Positions 18,223 through 27,743 of a stretch of DNA of 64,000 nucleotides are shown one piece after another. Source of the stretch: CAZJYI01 sp964550025 (lineage in GTDB: Bacteria > Verrucomicrobiota > Kiritimatiellia > UBA8416 > CAYOBW01); NCBI GenBank assembly GCA_964550025.1, contig CAZJYI010000009.1, positions 69,421 to 133,420 on the forward strand. The letters run 5' to 3'. The translations under genes were made by a program, and so were the position numbers. The notes below the pieces were generated by a model. The model searched no databases. It saw nothing but the letters and a program-made list of their open reading frames with translations, and was not told the origin of the DNA. Within the stretch, counting starts at the first letter, position 1; each line of letters opens with the position of its first letter.

Positions 18223-18954
18223 ATGGAAGAGAAACGCTACGCCATCCTCGGGGATATTCACGGCAATTGGGAAGCCTTGACGGCTGTTCTGTCCGATGCG
18301 GAGGAGCAGGGCGTCACGGACTACGCGTGTGTCGGCGATATCGTCGGATACAACCCGAATCCGGCTGAATGCGTGGACCGGATCCGAGAGCTCGACTGCC
18401 TTGCGGTGTGCGGCAACCATGACCACTACTGTTCGCACTCCGAGAGTCGACAGGATCTCAACCAGATTGCCGCTGCCGCCCTGGCGTGGACGCGTGACCA
18501 GCTTTCGGACGAGCAGCTCACTTTCCTGCGCGATCTGCCGTACGTTTGCGACAGCGCGGGGTTCGAGATCGTCCACGCGACCCTCTATGAAGCGGAGATG
18601 TTCGACTATGTCTTCGGCATATTCGAAGCGTTGGGCAGTTTCTCCCGCCAGAACACCGAGGTGTGCTTCCACGGACACACGCACGTACCGGTGGTGTTCG
18701 AGGAAGAGAACGGGGTAACCGTGCGGCGATTCGACACCCTTGCCCTGCGCCCCGGCAGTCGCTACTTCATCAATGTCGGCAGCGTCGGACAGCCGCGCGA
18801 CGGGGACCCGCGCGCTGCGTATGCCGTCTACGACCTGGCGGCCGGAGAGATCACCCTGCACCGCGTGCCCTACGACGTGGCCTCCACCCAGCGCAAGATC
18901 GTCGACGCCGGGCTACCGGAGCCGCTCGCCATGCGTCTGACTTTCGGTTACTGA
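18223..18954 (+). CDS. Metallophosphoesterase (calcineurin-like, YfcE/diadenosine-tetraphosphatase type)
   Basis: 243 aa with the whole dimetal phosphoesterase signature: GDIHGN (residues about 9-14), GDIVGYNPNP, GNHDHY, and GHTHVP near 150, then NVGSVGQPRDGDPRAAY typical of the YfcE-like subfamily. Hydrolyses phosphomono- or diesters in the cytoplasm; substrate unknown. Ribosome site is weak (GAAGCGGGG). Preceded by its own promoter. Confidence 0.88.
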   Translation: MEEKRYAILGDIHGNWEALTAVLSDAEEQGVTDYACVGDIVGYNPNPAECVDRIRELDCLAVCGNHDHYCSHSESRQDLNQIAAAALAWTRDQLSDEQLTFLRDLPYVCDSAGFEIVHATLYEAEMFDYVFGIFEALGSFSRQNTEVCFHGHTHVPVVFEEENGVTVRRFDTLALRPGSRYFINVGSVGQPRDGDPRAAYAVYDLAAGEITLHRVPYDVASTQRKIVDAGLPEPLAMRLTFGY

Positions 18955-19053
18955 ATCGCATTGACGCGCGGGACGCCGGCGGCTAGATTGACCCTCGCAG
19001 GGCGTCATTCCCCAGCCTCTTGACGTACGCTTGGTTCGAGCAGGAGAGAGTCT

Positions 19054-21474
19054 ATGCCGATGGATGAGTTCACTAGCGAGTCTCTCAGGTTTGCCTCTCT
19101 GATGGCGCATCAGCTCCGTTCGCCACTCAGCGCCGTGAGCCAGGCCATACAGGCCGTTCTGGGGGAGTATGCAGGCCCCGTTTCAGCCGGTCAGCGCGGT
19201 ACGCTTGAGCGTGCCAACGACCGCTGCAATCAGGCCATGACGGCCGTGCGCCGCATGTTGGCCATCATCAAGGCCCAGGAGTCCGGTGATGCCGACCTGA
19301 CGCCTTCTCCGCTGGAGACCATTCTCAGGCAGGTGCACCTGCAGTACGTGGAGGAGACGACCCGGCGCGGTATCGAACTGAGCGTGGAGCTCGACGCCGA
19401 GTCGGTCTACGTGCGCATGGGAGAGCCGGCCCTGGCCGAGATCCTGATTGCTCTCCTGGACAACGCTCTGAAGTACACGCCGGACCACGGGCGCGTGCGT
19501 GTGGCTACCAGGGGCGTTGACGAAGACTCGGTCCGCCTGTCGGTTGCCGATTCCGGGATCGGTATCGACAGGGAGATTCGCGACCGCATCTTCGAACCGT
19601 TCTTCAGGAGCAAGAAGGCCAAACAGTCGGGGTCGGTCGGCGTGGGGCTCGGCCTGGCGTTCGTCCAGAGCGTGGTGGCGGTTGCGGGGGGCAGCGTTTG
19701 GGTGGAAACGGCGGATATTGGCGGCGCGGAATTCGTTGTCGAGCTTCCCCTGGCGGACGATGAAGAGATCGCACGGGCGGAGTCCAGCGGCGATGAGCCC
19801 TCGCTGCGGGTTGTTATCATCGGTGGCGTGGCGGCGGGACCCAAAGCCGGCGCCAAGATTATCCGGCTGCACCCCGACGCGGACGTGACGGTGGTCGACA
19901 GGGGCAGCGTGTTGTCCTACTCGGGGTGCGGACTTCCGTATTACGTGTCGGGTGTGGTCCGTGACCAGAAGATGCTGCTGTCCAGTCCCGCCGGCCAGGT
20001 GCGCGACCCGGTGTTCTTTCGGAAGGTCAAGAACGTGCACGTGATGAACCAGACCGAGGCCTTGGAAATCGACCGTGCCCGCAAGCGCGTGCGTATCCAC
20101 AACAACACGACCGCCAGGGACCAGTGGCTGGCGTACGACAAGTTGCTGCTGGCGACCGGGTCGACACCCGTTGTCCCATCGAACCTGGACATCTCTCTGG
20201 GGGGCGTGTTCACCCTGCACGGCGTCCGCGACGCGGAAGGCATCCGGGCCATGCTGGCCGAGCACAAGGCCAGCAACGTCGTGATCGTCGGTGGCGGACT
20301 GATCGGGATCGAGATGACCGAGGCCCTTACCCGCAAAGGCGCGCGGGTCACCGTGATCGAGAAGCTCCCCCGCATTCTGCCGCGAATGGACCTGGAGATT
20401 GCCGGGTTGGTGGAGAAACACCTGGAGGAGCACGGCGTCCGCATCGTGACCAACACGGCAGCTCGCTCCTTCCAGGGGGAGGGGTGCGTATCCGGCGTGG
20501 TGACGGACGAGGTCGTGTTTCCCGCCGATATGGTGATCCTGGCTATCGGCGTCTCTCCTCAGGTGTCGCTTGCCCACGGCGCCGGACTCTCGCTGGGCAG
20601 CACGGGTGCCATTCACGTCGACGACTGCATGCGGACATCGGACCCCGACATCTATGCCGCCGGGGATTGCGTTCAGACGCGCCACATCGTGGCCGGCGGC
20701 CCGTGCTACGTCCCGATGGGATCAACCGCCAACAAGCAGGCGCGCGTGGCGGCCATCAACATCTGCGGAGGAGAAGACCGCTTTCCCGGCGTTCTGGGCA
20801 GTTGCATCTGCAAGGTGTTCGATTACTGCGTGGCACGAACGGGACTCGGCGAGGAAGAGGCCCGCGACGCCGGGTTCGAAGTGTTGACGGTCCTTGTGCC
20901 CGGGCCGGACCGCGAGCACTTCGCTCCGGGTGTTCGCCTCCTGCTGATGAAACTCATCGTGGACGTTCCCAGCCGGCGCCTGCTGGGCGCCCAGGCTACG
21001 GGGCCGGGCGCCGGGGACAAACGCATGGACGTGGCAGCCATGGCGATATCCTCCAGGATGACAGTTGACGACATTGCCAATGCGGACCTGTGCTATGCGC
21101 CGCCCTATTCGAAGGCCATGGACAACCTCATCACGGCCGCGAATGTCGCACGCAACATGCTGGACGGTCACGTAACGGGTATCAAACCGCAGGAAGTCTA
21201 CCGGATGCTGAAGGAGAAGGAGGACTTCGCATTCCTCGACGTGCGTACGCCCGAGGAGTACGAACACGTCCATCTGCGGGGAACACAGTTGATCCCCCTG
21301 GGTGCGCTTCGCGGACGCCTGGGGAAACTGCCGAAGGACCGGCTCGTCGTCACTTTCTGCGACATCTCCCTGCGGGGCTACGAGGCCGCTCTGATTCTGC
21401 AGTCGGCCGGTTTCACGCAGGTCAGGGTCATGGAAGGCGGTATCGCCATGTGGCCCTACGAACTGATCGAGTGA
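19054..21474 (+). CDS. Histidine kinase - CoA-disulfide-reductase-like flavoprotein - rhodanese fusion
   Basis: A single uninterrupted 806-aa frame holds three modules. Residues 8-75 are a HisKA dimerisation domain with the phospho-acceptor in MAHQLRSPL (His19). Residues 125-245 are an HATPase with LLDNALKYTPD, DSGIGI and GVGLGLAF. Residues 248-690 are a class I pyridine-nucleotide-disulfide oxidoreductase: VVIIGGVAAGPKAGAK, SYSGCGLPYY (single active Cys292, as in CoA-disulfide reductase/NADH oxidase), an NADH-binding VVIVGGGLIGIE and the FAD-closing YAAGDC. Residues 705-806 are rhodanese with FLDVRTPEEYEH and active Cys769 (TFCDISLRGYEA). CoADR-rhodanese fusions are known; the kinase head is not usual. 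It has no membrane segment or PAS domain and no response regulator lies nearby. AGGAGA precedes the ATG. Confidence 0.88.
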   Translation: MPMDEFTSESLRFASLMAHQLRSPLSAVSQAIQAVLGEYAGPVSAGQRGTLERANDRCNQAMTAVRRMLAIIKAQESGDADLTPSPLETILRQVHLQYVEETTRRGIELSVELDAESVYVRMGEPALAEILIALLDNALKYTPDHGRVRVATRGVDEDSVRLSVADSGIGIDREIRDRIFEPFFRSKKAKQSGSVGVGLGLAFVQSVVAVAGGSVWVETADIGGAEFVVELPLADDEEIARAESSGDEPSLRVVIIGGVAAGPKAGAKIIRLHPDADVTVVDRGSVLSYSGCGLPYYVSGVVRDQKMLLSSPAGQVRDPVFFRKVKNVHVMNQTEALEIDRARKRVRIHNNTTARDQWLAYDKLLLATGSTPVVPSNLDISLGGVFTLHGVRDAEGIRAMLAEHKASNVVIVGGGLIGIEMTEALTRKGARVTVIEKLPRILPRMDLEIAGLVEKHLEEHGVRIVTNTAARSFQGEGCVSGVVTDEVVFPADMVILAIGVSPQVSLAHGAGLSLGSTGAIHVDDCMRTSDPDIYAAGDCVQTRHIVAGGPCYVPMGSTANKQARVAAINICGGEDRFPGVLGSCICKVFDYCVARTGLGEEEARDAGFEVLTVLVPGPDREHFAPGVRLLLMKLIVDVPSRRLLGAQATGPGAGDKRMDVAAMAISSRMTVDDIANADLCYAPPYSKAMDNLITAANVARNMLDGHVTGIKPQEVYRMLKEKEDFAFLDVRTPEEYEHVHLRGTQLIPLGALRGRLGKLPKDRLVVTFCDISLRGYEAALILQSAGFTQVRVMEGGIAMWPYELIE

Positions 21475-21483
21475 GGCAGCGCT

Positions 21484-22536
21484 CTATCGCAGCGTCCGCA
21501 CACCCCGCGCAGCGTATTTCTTCAGCTTCGGGTTTGGTGCTTCCCGGAGCACCTTTTCCAGCGTGGGACGGAACTGAACGTGCCCCGAGTCACCCAGCAC
21601 GCGGCACATCCAGGACATGGCGTCTACGTGCGCGTAGCTTCCCCCGTGCTCCATGTAGCCCGCCAGCAGGGCTTTCTCCACTTCCTTGCACAGCGCGAGG
21701 TCTTTGCCGTGCGAGCTGTGGACGGTCATGGCGGCCTTTCGCAGCAGCGCGGCATCGCCAGATCCCAGCATCTGTGTCAGTTCCGCGTTGGGGCCCGGTG
21801 CGTTGCCCGTCGTCGGTGCGGGGAGGGTCGATACAACCGGGGCCGGTATCACAACCGGTTCCGCAACCACGCCGGAAAGGGACACCGTGACCTCCTGTCC
21901 GACCTTGATGCCCGACGCATCATCGAAGCGCACCTGTACGTCGCCGCCGGACACGGCAACAACCCTGCCTTTTCGCGTCACCCCGGTCGTCGTGGACGGC
22001 TTGCTTTCGGCTGTGGTTCGCGCTGCCGGCGCCGGCGCGGGTACGGCGCGTTCCGGCTTGGACGGAGCCGCGGGCACGGTGGATACGGCAGGTTGCGGCT
22101 TGGACGGAGCCGCGGGCACGGCGGAGACCGCGGGCGGTGACGTTTTGCGTGTCGCCGGTTTCGAGTCCGCCGTGGTGACGGGTGGAGTAGGTTGTGTTTC
22201 CGGGGTGGATGCGCGCGGCGATGGTTGCGTCGTGCCCGCGCTGACCACGGCTTTCAGTCCTTTGCGCGGCGCCGTTTCTCCCGCGCGGACGCTGGCTCGC
22301 AGAGTACGGCCCGAAACGGTTGCCACAACCAGATTCCCGACGGGCAATTCGACGCCCGACCCCGTGACGAAGAACAGCTCCACGAGATCGCCTGCCTTCG
22401 CCGTCGCTCCCGAGCTCAACTCGATGACGACTTCGCCGTCCTTCACCTCGGTCACGGTCCCTGTCAGGGGATAGGCGAACGCGCCGCCAATTAGAATCGC
22501 GGTCATGACCAGCGCCGTTACCATGGTCTTGTGCAT
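21484..22536 (-). CDS. Exported protein with Pro/Ala-rich repeat linker
   Basis: 350 aa. GGAGG 7 bp upstream of ATG 22536 and a signal peptide (MVTALVMTAILIGGAFA) fix the start. Residues 20-95 look like a small beta-barrel (GTVTEVKDGEVVIELSSGA...AGDLVELFF). Residues 100-200 are low-complexity Pro/Ala/Thr with two tandem copies of a VPAAPSKP unit. A second beta-barrel-like piece (GRVVAVSGGDVQVRFDD..GIKVGQEV) follows, then a helical C-terminus of about 90 aa. The paired barrels may bind a surface ligand. No known family assigned. Convergent with the kinase-flavoprotein fusion, 9 bp apart. Confidence 0.65.
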   Translation of the reverse strand: MHKTMVTALVMTAILIGGAFAYPLTGTVTEVKDGEVVIELSSGATAKAGDLVELFFVTGSGVELPVGNLVVATVSGRTLRASVRAGETAPRKGLKAVVSAGTTQPSPRASTPETQPTPPVTTADSKPATRKTSPPAVSAVPAAPSKPQPAVSTVPAAPSKPERAVPAPAPAARTTAESKPSTTTGVTRKGRVVAVSGGDVQVRFDDASGIKVGQEVTVSLSGVVAEPVVIPAPVVSTLPAPTTGNAPGPNAELTQMLGSGDAALLRKAAMTVHSSHGKDLALCKEVEKALLAGYMEHGGSYAHVDAMSWMCRVLGDSGHVQFRPTLEKVLREAPNPKLKKYAARGVRTLR

Positions 22537-22714
22537 CGTCTGTCCTCCGTAGAGCTGTTGATCATCCGCCCCTCCGGGACGTCTGCGCGCCACCCATGAG
22601 AGGCTGAACACGCACGCGCATCATCAGCAGGTTAGGCGAAACGGCGCGGGAGGTCAATATTCGCGGGAACGCAGTACACCGGGCGGCACGTGCACGCCCC
22701 GGTTCGTTGCACCC

Positions 22715-25700
22715 TCACTTGACGCGTCTGAAATGATTTCGGCCGGCGCGTCCGCCCGCCCAGTGACCGGACAGCGTGAAGTTGTCCGTGTTTCCCTTCA
22801 CCGTTCCCTTGAAGTAGCCGTTTCCGGAGTACTTGCCGCCCGCGGTCCAGTCGAAGATGAAGACGTTGTTCTTGTACGACCAGTTCACCTCGTGGTAGCC
22901 GTTTGCATCGACGGCCTTCGGGTGGTTCGGCTTGCCCAGTTTGCCGTCGAGGAGCTCCTTCGCCTTGCCCTTGCCCGACTTGTAGAGGTACGCGTGACAC
23001 CGGTACTGCGACAAGCTCCGCTCGGGGTCCGACACGTTGTACGTGCCCGCCATCTGCCCCATTGTCGCTTCCTCGACCGAGATGATCTTCTTGATCCGGG
23101 CCGTGGTCGTCTTCTCCGCCGTCTTTCCCTTTGCCGTCACGCGGGCCGTGATACGGATTGCCCCCTCCTCCGCATCCTTCCGGGTGGGGAGCGTTGCCGA
23201 ATGCCGGTGCACTCTCCCCTGCGCCAGTTTCCGCGTGGAGTTGTTGTCGTAGCCTCTCCCCGTGCCGGGAGCGGACTCCATCCACAGTCGGCTGCTGACC
23301 GTCACCGCGTCCTCCTCGGAGAGATCGTTGGCCCGGAAGTGGGCCGTCACCGTGGCGCTCTTGCCGGGCTGGATGTTGGGAGGAGAGACCGTGAGCCGCG
23401 TGATGGCGAGCTCCGGGTCCAGGATCTCGACGACCTTGGACAGGTGCAGCTCCTGCGGCGGGTTCAGCTGGTCCCGAACCGTAAGGGTGACGCGGCGCTC
23501 GTCGCCCTTGGTCGTGCCGAGCTTCATCCCCTTCGTGGTGAAGACCTGTCCCCGCTCATTCTTCCATTCGTAGGAGAGCGGCGTCTTGCCGCCCCGGATA
23601 TCGGAACTGAGCTGCACCGGCGGACCCCGTTCCGCACGGGAGGGGCCGGTGATGGACCCCTTGAGCCGAGCGTACACCCTGACGCGTGCCGTCTCAACCT
23701 TGGGTGTCGCCGCGTGCTGTCCCTCGTCGAAAACGCGGACGGTCAGGGTCTTCGTCCCGGGCGAGTCGAACGCACGACGATAGCGCGGCCCCGTCTGCTG
23801 GCCGCCGTCGGAGTCGGTCCATTCGCAGCGGGTCTGGCCCTCGCCGCCCGTCACGTCGGCGGATGCCGACACCACACGTCCCTCCGCGCCTTCGCGATCC
23901 GCCGTCACGGTGATCTGGATCGGTGCTTTCAAGAGATCTTCAGCAAGGGCGATGCAGAGCGCCCCCTGCATGGCAGCCTTCTTCAGACGCTCGAAGTACG
24001 TCTGGGCCAGCTCCGCCATGAACTCGGCCATCTCGGCGTCCTCGTACACGCGCGCCAACACATCTTTTCCCAGGCCGGCCGCCGCCATGATCTCCTGCAT
24101 CAGTTCCGTGGCTTCGCTCAGCCGTGTCCGCAAGGCATCCAGTCTGCCCCTGACCTCGGCAATCCGAGCGGCGACCTCATCCGGCAGGCCGGCGACGGAT
24201 GCTTCCGTCGACACGATGCCCTCGTAGATCGCCGTCATCTGCTCCAGAAGACTCGCGCCGGCCTCTCCCGTTCCGGCGAGTTTGCTCCGCGCTCCTGCCA
24301 GAATCGAGGCGGCCTCGCTCTTCACGTCGGCGATCTCGGCAAGCTTGGTCCGGGCCGTCGCGACCAGCTCCTCCGCCTTGTCCAGGTGGGCCGTTGCCTT
24401 CCGTGCCGTCTCAGTGTCTCCCGCCCCGTCCGCGCCGCCTTCCGTGCCGCCCGTCGCTCCCGTTGCCTCGGCGACGGCCTTGAGCTTGTCGCGCTGTGCG
24501 GCAGCCTGCCTGGCGGCGGTTCTTGCCTTCTCCAGAAGCTCGCGACCGGTTTCCAGTTGCGCCTTGAGCTTGGGACCCTCGCTTTCCATCTCCGTGTAGA
24601 TGCGGCGGCGTTCTTCCGTGGTGTCTGCGTCTTTCACGGCCTTAAGCTTGTTGGCCAGTTCGAGAGCGAGTTCCTCGGTCGAATGGGCTGCCTTGGCCAG
24701 GTTCTCGGCCGCCTTCTCGGCATCGGCTTTCAGCCCCGCGACAGTGACCGGTACCTGCGTGAGCGCCTTCACGGTCTCTTCGAATCGGAGGGCCTTTGCT
24801 TCCTTCGCCTGCGCCTCCTTGACGATGTCGCCCAGGAGCGCCTCGGCGCTCATGACTTCCCAGCCCGCTTTCTGGCAGAGATCACGGACCTCGTTCGCCA
24901 GGGCCCTGGCCCTGGCCGCGGCGGTGCGCAGGCCCTCGATGTCCGCTGCCACCGATCCTTCGAGCGGAAACGCGAATTGCAGCGCGTCCGACTTGTCCCC
25001 GGGTGCGGTGGTGACGGCTGTCTGGCACAGGACCATGGCGGGGTCGGCACGGCCCGCGTCCAGCGGCACCTCGAACTCGTGCTCGAACGTGTGGATCTCC
25101 AGCAGCTTGTCCTTGCCGAAGGTGACGGATTCCTCTTCTGTGAGCTGGTCGGCCTGCCACGTTCCCAGCGATGCGTTCTGAACGAGTTTCAGATCGGTAT
25201 CCAGCAGTGGCGTTCCAAAGACGGCGATTTTGGTCGTGACGGTCACCGGTCTCCCCGCCTTGGGAACCTGGGGGTCGACCTCGTGGCCGAGCACCATGCA
25301 GCGGGGCCACGGGTCGCGTACGTCGCCCGCCTTGATCAAGCTGAGGCAATAGGCCTCGAACTGCGCCAGCTTCTCGCAATCCTCGGCCACCTCGATCTGC
25401 AGTTGCTCCTGGATCTGCCCCTTGAGCTTGTTGAAGCTGACCTCCCAGTCCTTCAGGGCGGCCTGTTCCATGTACAGCCAGGCGTCGTACCCGTAGTGGG
25501 TCGTCATGGAGATGTTCTGGTTGAAAACCGCGTTCTGGTTGTACCAGGTCTTGAAGGCGTATACCGAGGTGACGAGATCGTTCTGTTCGGGAAACACGGC
25601 GACCAGATTGCCGCGGTTTGCCTTGATGGTGATGCCCTTCTTCGGCAGGTAGTGGTTGTTGAGAAACGTCCAGTAGTCGAGGACTACGTTGTGCCTGCCC

Positions 25701-27628
25701 GGATTGCTGTATAGTTTGTCCACGGTGTCGTAGCGCACGACGTCCAGAGTCCAGTTGCCTACCAGGTATGCCGTGTTGTATGCGATGTTGGCCACGATCA
25801 CGGGCCAGAGGTAGCTGAGCCCGCCTGCCACGCCCTGTCCGAACTGGGCCAGCGACGTTGCCAGGGTGGACTGCGGGTAGTAGGTCATGAGTACCTTGCC
25901 GATGCCGTAGGCCACGAGCATCACGCCCACTTCCGTGCCGACGCGCACGGCCGCCGCCCCCGCGCCGTCGTCGTACCACGTGACCGCCGCGTCCGTCAGC
26001 ATCTGCATGGCGATAAGCTCGCCGATGAGACTCTTGCTCTCGGGAATGGCCTTGTGCTTGTCCCAGAACGACCGCGTCTTCATCACGGCCTGCTGGTCGG
26101 CTTTGGGCAGGCGTTGCCACATCTCATGGCGTGCCCGGTTGGCCTGCTCGACCTGCTCCTGTACCATCTCTTTCACGATGCGCCGCAGGACCGGTCTGCG
26201 GTTTTCCGCAACGTCGAGCAGCTCGGGATAGCGGTTCACGACCAGGTCATAGTTGAACTTGCGCATCACCTGCTTGGTGACTTCGTCGGGTGTGACGTCG
26301 ACGATGTCGAGCCACTGGTGTCCCCGAACAGTGCGCAGTTGCGGAGCCGCCTTGCGGTCCAGGATGGGGTCGTAGATCTGCTGGCAGAATACGGCCTCGC
26401 TCTCGCTCAGGTTTCCCCCGTAGCGCGGCAGTCGGTGTGACGGCCGCGCAGCGCCCCTGTTCGCATTCGGCGCCGAGTTGCGCGGGTGGGTCCGCGCGGC
26501 GCGCGCGCCGGCCGTCGCTCCCGTTCCGCGGTGGAGCCGCTGCACGTTGCGCACGTAGCGGGCATTGCCGTTGATCAGGGCGTCTGCTTCCTTGAGATGG
26601 TTCTGGATGGCCTGCCTGAGGGCATCCTCCCGGCTGAGCCCCTGCGACATCAGGGCGTCAACCCGCTCCGACAGGGCCGTCTCGAGCGGCACATTGCGTA
26701 GCTTGATGTCCATGGCCTCGCGAACGGCGCGGGGATACTCGTTGCCGAGTTGTTTCATCACGACTCGCCGCGCCTTGTCGCTGCGCAGGAGATGCTTCGT
26801 GCCCTTCTTGAGCTTCTCCGCCGCGTTCATTTCGGAGGCGTACAGATTCCGCCAATCATCGAGCTGTCGCTCGGCCAGGTCGACGGCATGCCGCGCTTCG
26901 AACCTGGGATAGTCGTCTCCCAGTCCCATCACGGCGTCCGTGTGCGCCTTGCTGTAAACCGTGCCGTCCGTTCCGATCAGCTCGGCGGAGCCGGGGCGAC
27001 TGGTGTTGTAGACGTCGACCCACCTGGCGGCGCCTCCCCGGTACTGATCGGGATGCGGAGCGGGTGTGCGGGACCAGGTGACGACTTCCCCGGGCAGGGT
27101 GCTGCCCACGCGGCCCTGTTCCCCGATTTTGGCGTGGTAGATGCTGTCGAAGACGCGCTTGGCGTGGCGCGTGCCTTCGTCGGTGCCCTTCCACGTGAAC
27201 TCCATGTCGGCCGCGAAGTTCTTGGGGGCGTCCGGGTCGAGCCACGACCCCGTATTGTTGATCCCCCAGACGTGTTCTTTGCCGCAGCCCTGTCGCCGCA
27301 GTGTCTCCGCCGTGATCTGTTTGCACTCTCGCACGACGGCGGCCCGATGGTTGTATGCGTCGGTCGTGATCCTCCGCATGTCGATGCCGTAGCGCTGGTT
27401 CTGCTTCTCGATCCACTGGAATACCTCCCAGTCCCTGACGATGGCATTCTTGCTTTCCAGGGACGGGGTGTAGTTCTCGATCAGTCTCTGCACCCGGGCG
27501 ATGTCTTCCATCGAGGGACGGGCGGCCGCCGGATGCGCTCCGGGCCACACGAGTGTGAAAACGGCGGCGAGGATCGACACGTACAATGTCGCTCGCAGGC
27601 GAGAGAGAAGATGTCGCGTTCCGGTCAT
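22715..27628 (-). CDS. Very large exported protein with coiled coil and PKD/Ig-like domains, function unknown
   Basis: About 1637 aa. N-terminal signal peptide (LYVSILAAVFTLVWPGAHPAAA). Residues about 40-520 are a Tyr/Arg/Trp-rich helical region with no family I recognise. Residues 570-630 contain glycine-rich hydrophobic stretches (VLMTYYPQS..., PVIVANIAYNTAYLVG). Residues 945-1130 are Ala/Glu/Lys coiled coil. Residues 1230-1355 carry two PKD-like beta sandwiches (ADVTGGEGQTRCEWTDSDG; SSDIRGGKTPLSYEWKNERG) and further Ig-like strands. A compact C-terminal domain of about 110 aa starts MAGTYNVSDPERS and ends GHWAGGRAGRNHFRRVK. Start is uncertain: ATG 27628 or 27649, neither with a clear ribosome site. 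The frame stays open further upstream but there overlaps the divergent gene. Confidence 0.7.
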   Translation of the reverse strand: MTGTRHLLSRLRATLYVSILAAVFTLVWPGAHPAAARPSMEDIARVQRLIENYTPSLESKNAIVRDWEVFQWIEKQNQRYGIDMRRITTDAYNHRAAVVRECKQITAETLRRQGCGKEHVWGINNTGSWLDPDAPKNFAADMEFTWKGTDEGTRHAKRVFDSIYHAKIGEQGRVGSTLPGEVVTWSRTPAPHPDQYRGGAARWVDVYNTSRPGSAELIGTDGTVYSKAHTDAVMGLGDDYPRFEARHAVDLAERQLDDWRNLYASEMNAAEKLKKGTKHLLRSDKARRVVMKQLGNEYPRAVREAMDIKLRNVPLETALSERVDALMSQGLSREDALRQAIQNHLKEADALINGNARYVRNVQRLHRGTGATAGARAARTHPRNSAPNANRGAARPSHRLPRYGGNLSESEAVFCQQIYDPILDRKAAPQLRTVRGHQWLDIVDVTPDEVTKQVMRKFNYDLVVNRYPELLDVAENRRPVLRRIVKEMVQEQVEQANRARHEMWQRLPKADQQAVMKTRSFWDKHKAIPESKSLIGELIAMQMLTDAAVTWYDDGAGAAAVRVGTEVGVMLVAYGIGKVLMTYYPQSTLATSLAQFGQGVAGGLSYLWPVIVANIAYNTAYLVGNWTLDVVRYDTVDKLYSNPGRHNVVLDYWTFLNNHYLPKKGITIKANRGNLVAVFPEQNDLVTSVYAFKTWYNQNAVFNQNISMTTHYGYDAWLYMEQAALKDWEVSFNKLKGQIQEQLQIEVAEDCEKLAQFEAYCLSLIKAGDVRDPWPRCMVLGHEVDPQVPKAGRPVTVTTKIAVFGTPLLDTDLKLVQNASLGTWQADQLTEEESVTFGKDKLLEIHTFEHEFEVPLDAGRADPAMVLCQTAVTTAPGDKSDALQFAFPLEGSVAADIEGLRTAAARARALANEVRDLCQKAGWEVMSAEALLGDIVKEAQAKEAKALRFEETVKALTQVPVTVAGLKADAEKAAENLAKAAHSTEELALELANKLKAVKDADTTEERRRIYTEMESEGPKLKAQLETGRELLEKARTAARQAAAQRDKLKAVAEATGATGGTEGGADGAGDTETARKATAHLDKAEELVATARTKLAEIADVKSEAASILAGARSKLAGTGEAGASLLEQMTAIYEGIVSTEASVAGLPDEVAARIAEVRGRLDALRTRLSEATELMQEIMAAAGLGKDVLARVYEDAEMAEFMAELAQTYFERLKKAAMQGALCIALAEDLLKAPIQITVTADREGAEGRVVSASADVTGGEGQTRCEWTDSDGGQQTGPRYRRAFDSPGTKTLTVRVFDEGQHAATPKVETARVRVYARLKGSITGPSRAERGPPVQLSSDIRGGKTPLSYEWKNERGQVFTTKGMKLGTTKGDERRVTLTVRDQLNPPQELHLSKVVEILDPELAITRLTVSPPNIQPGKSATVTAHFRANDLSEEDAVTVSSRLWMESAPGTGRGYDNNSTRKLAQGRVHRHSATLPTRKDAEEGAIRITARVTAKGKTAEKTTTARIKKIISVEEATMGQMAGTYNVSDPERSLSQYRCHAYLYKSGKGKAKELLDGKLGKPNHPKAVDANGYHEVNWSYKNNVFIFDWTAGGKYSGNGYFKGTVKGNTDNFTLSGHWAGGRAGRNHFRRVK

Positions 27629-27743
27629 AGCATCACCGCTGCGCTCCATTGGGGGTACATAGCAGGACGCACACGCTGTGTCAAGTTCGCTGTGGCAACT
27701 CGGTCCGGACATGGTAGAATGCGCGTCGAACAGGAGGGTGCCC

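Noticed and set aside
22733..25714. 993-codon open frame on the plus strand
   Set aside because: Antisense shadow of the large exported protein; its translation is His/Arg/Leu/Gly-rich with no domain and no ribosome site.
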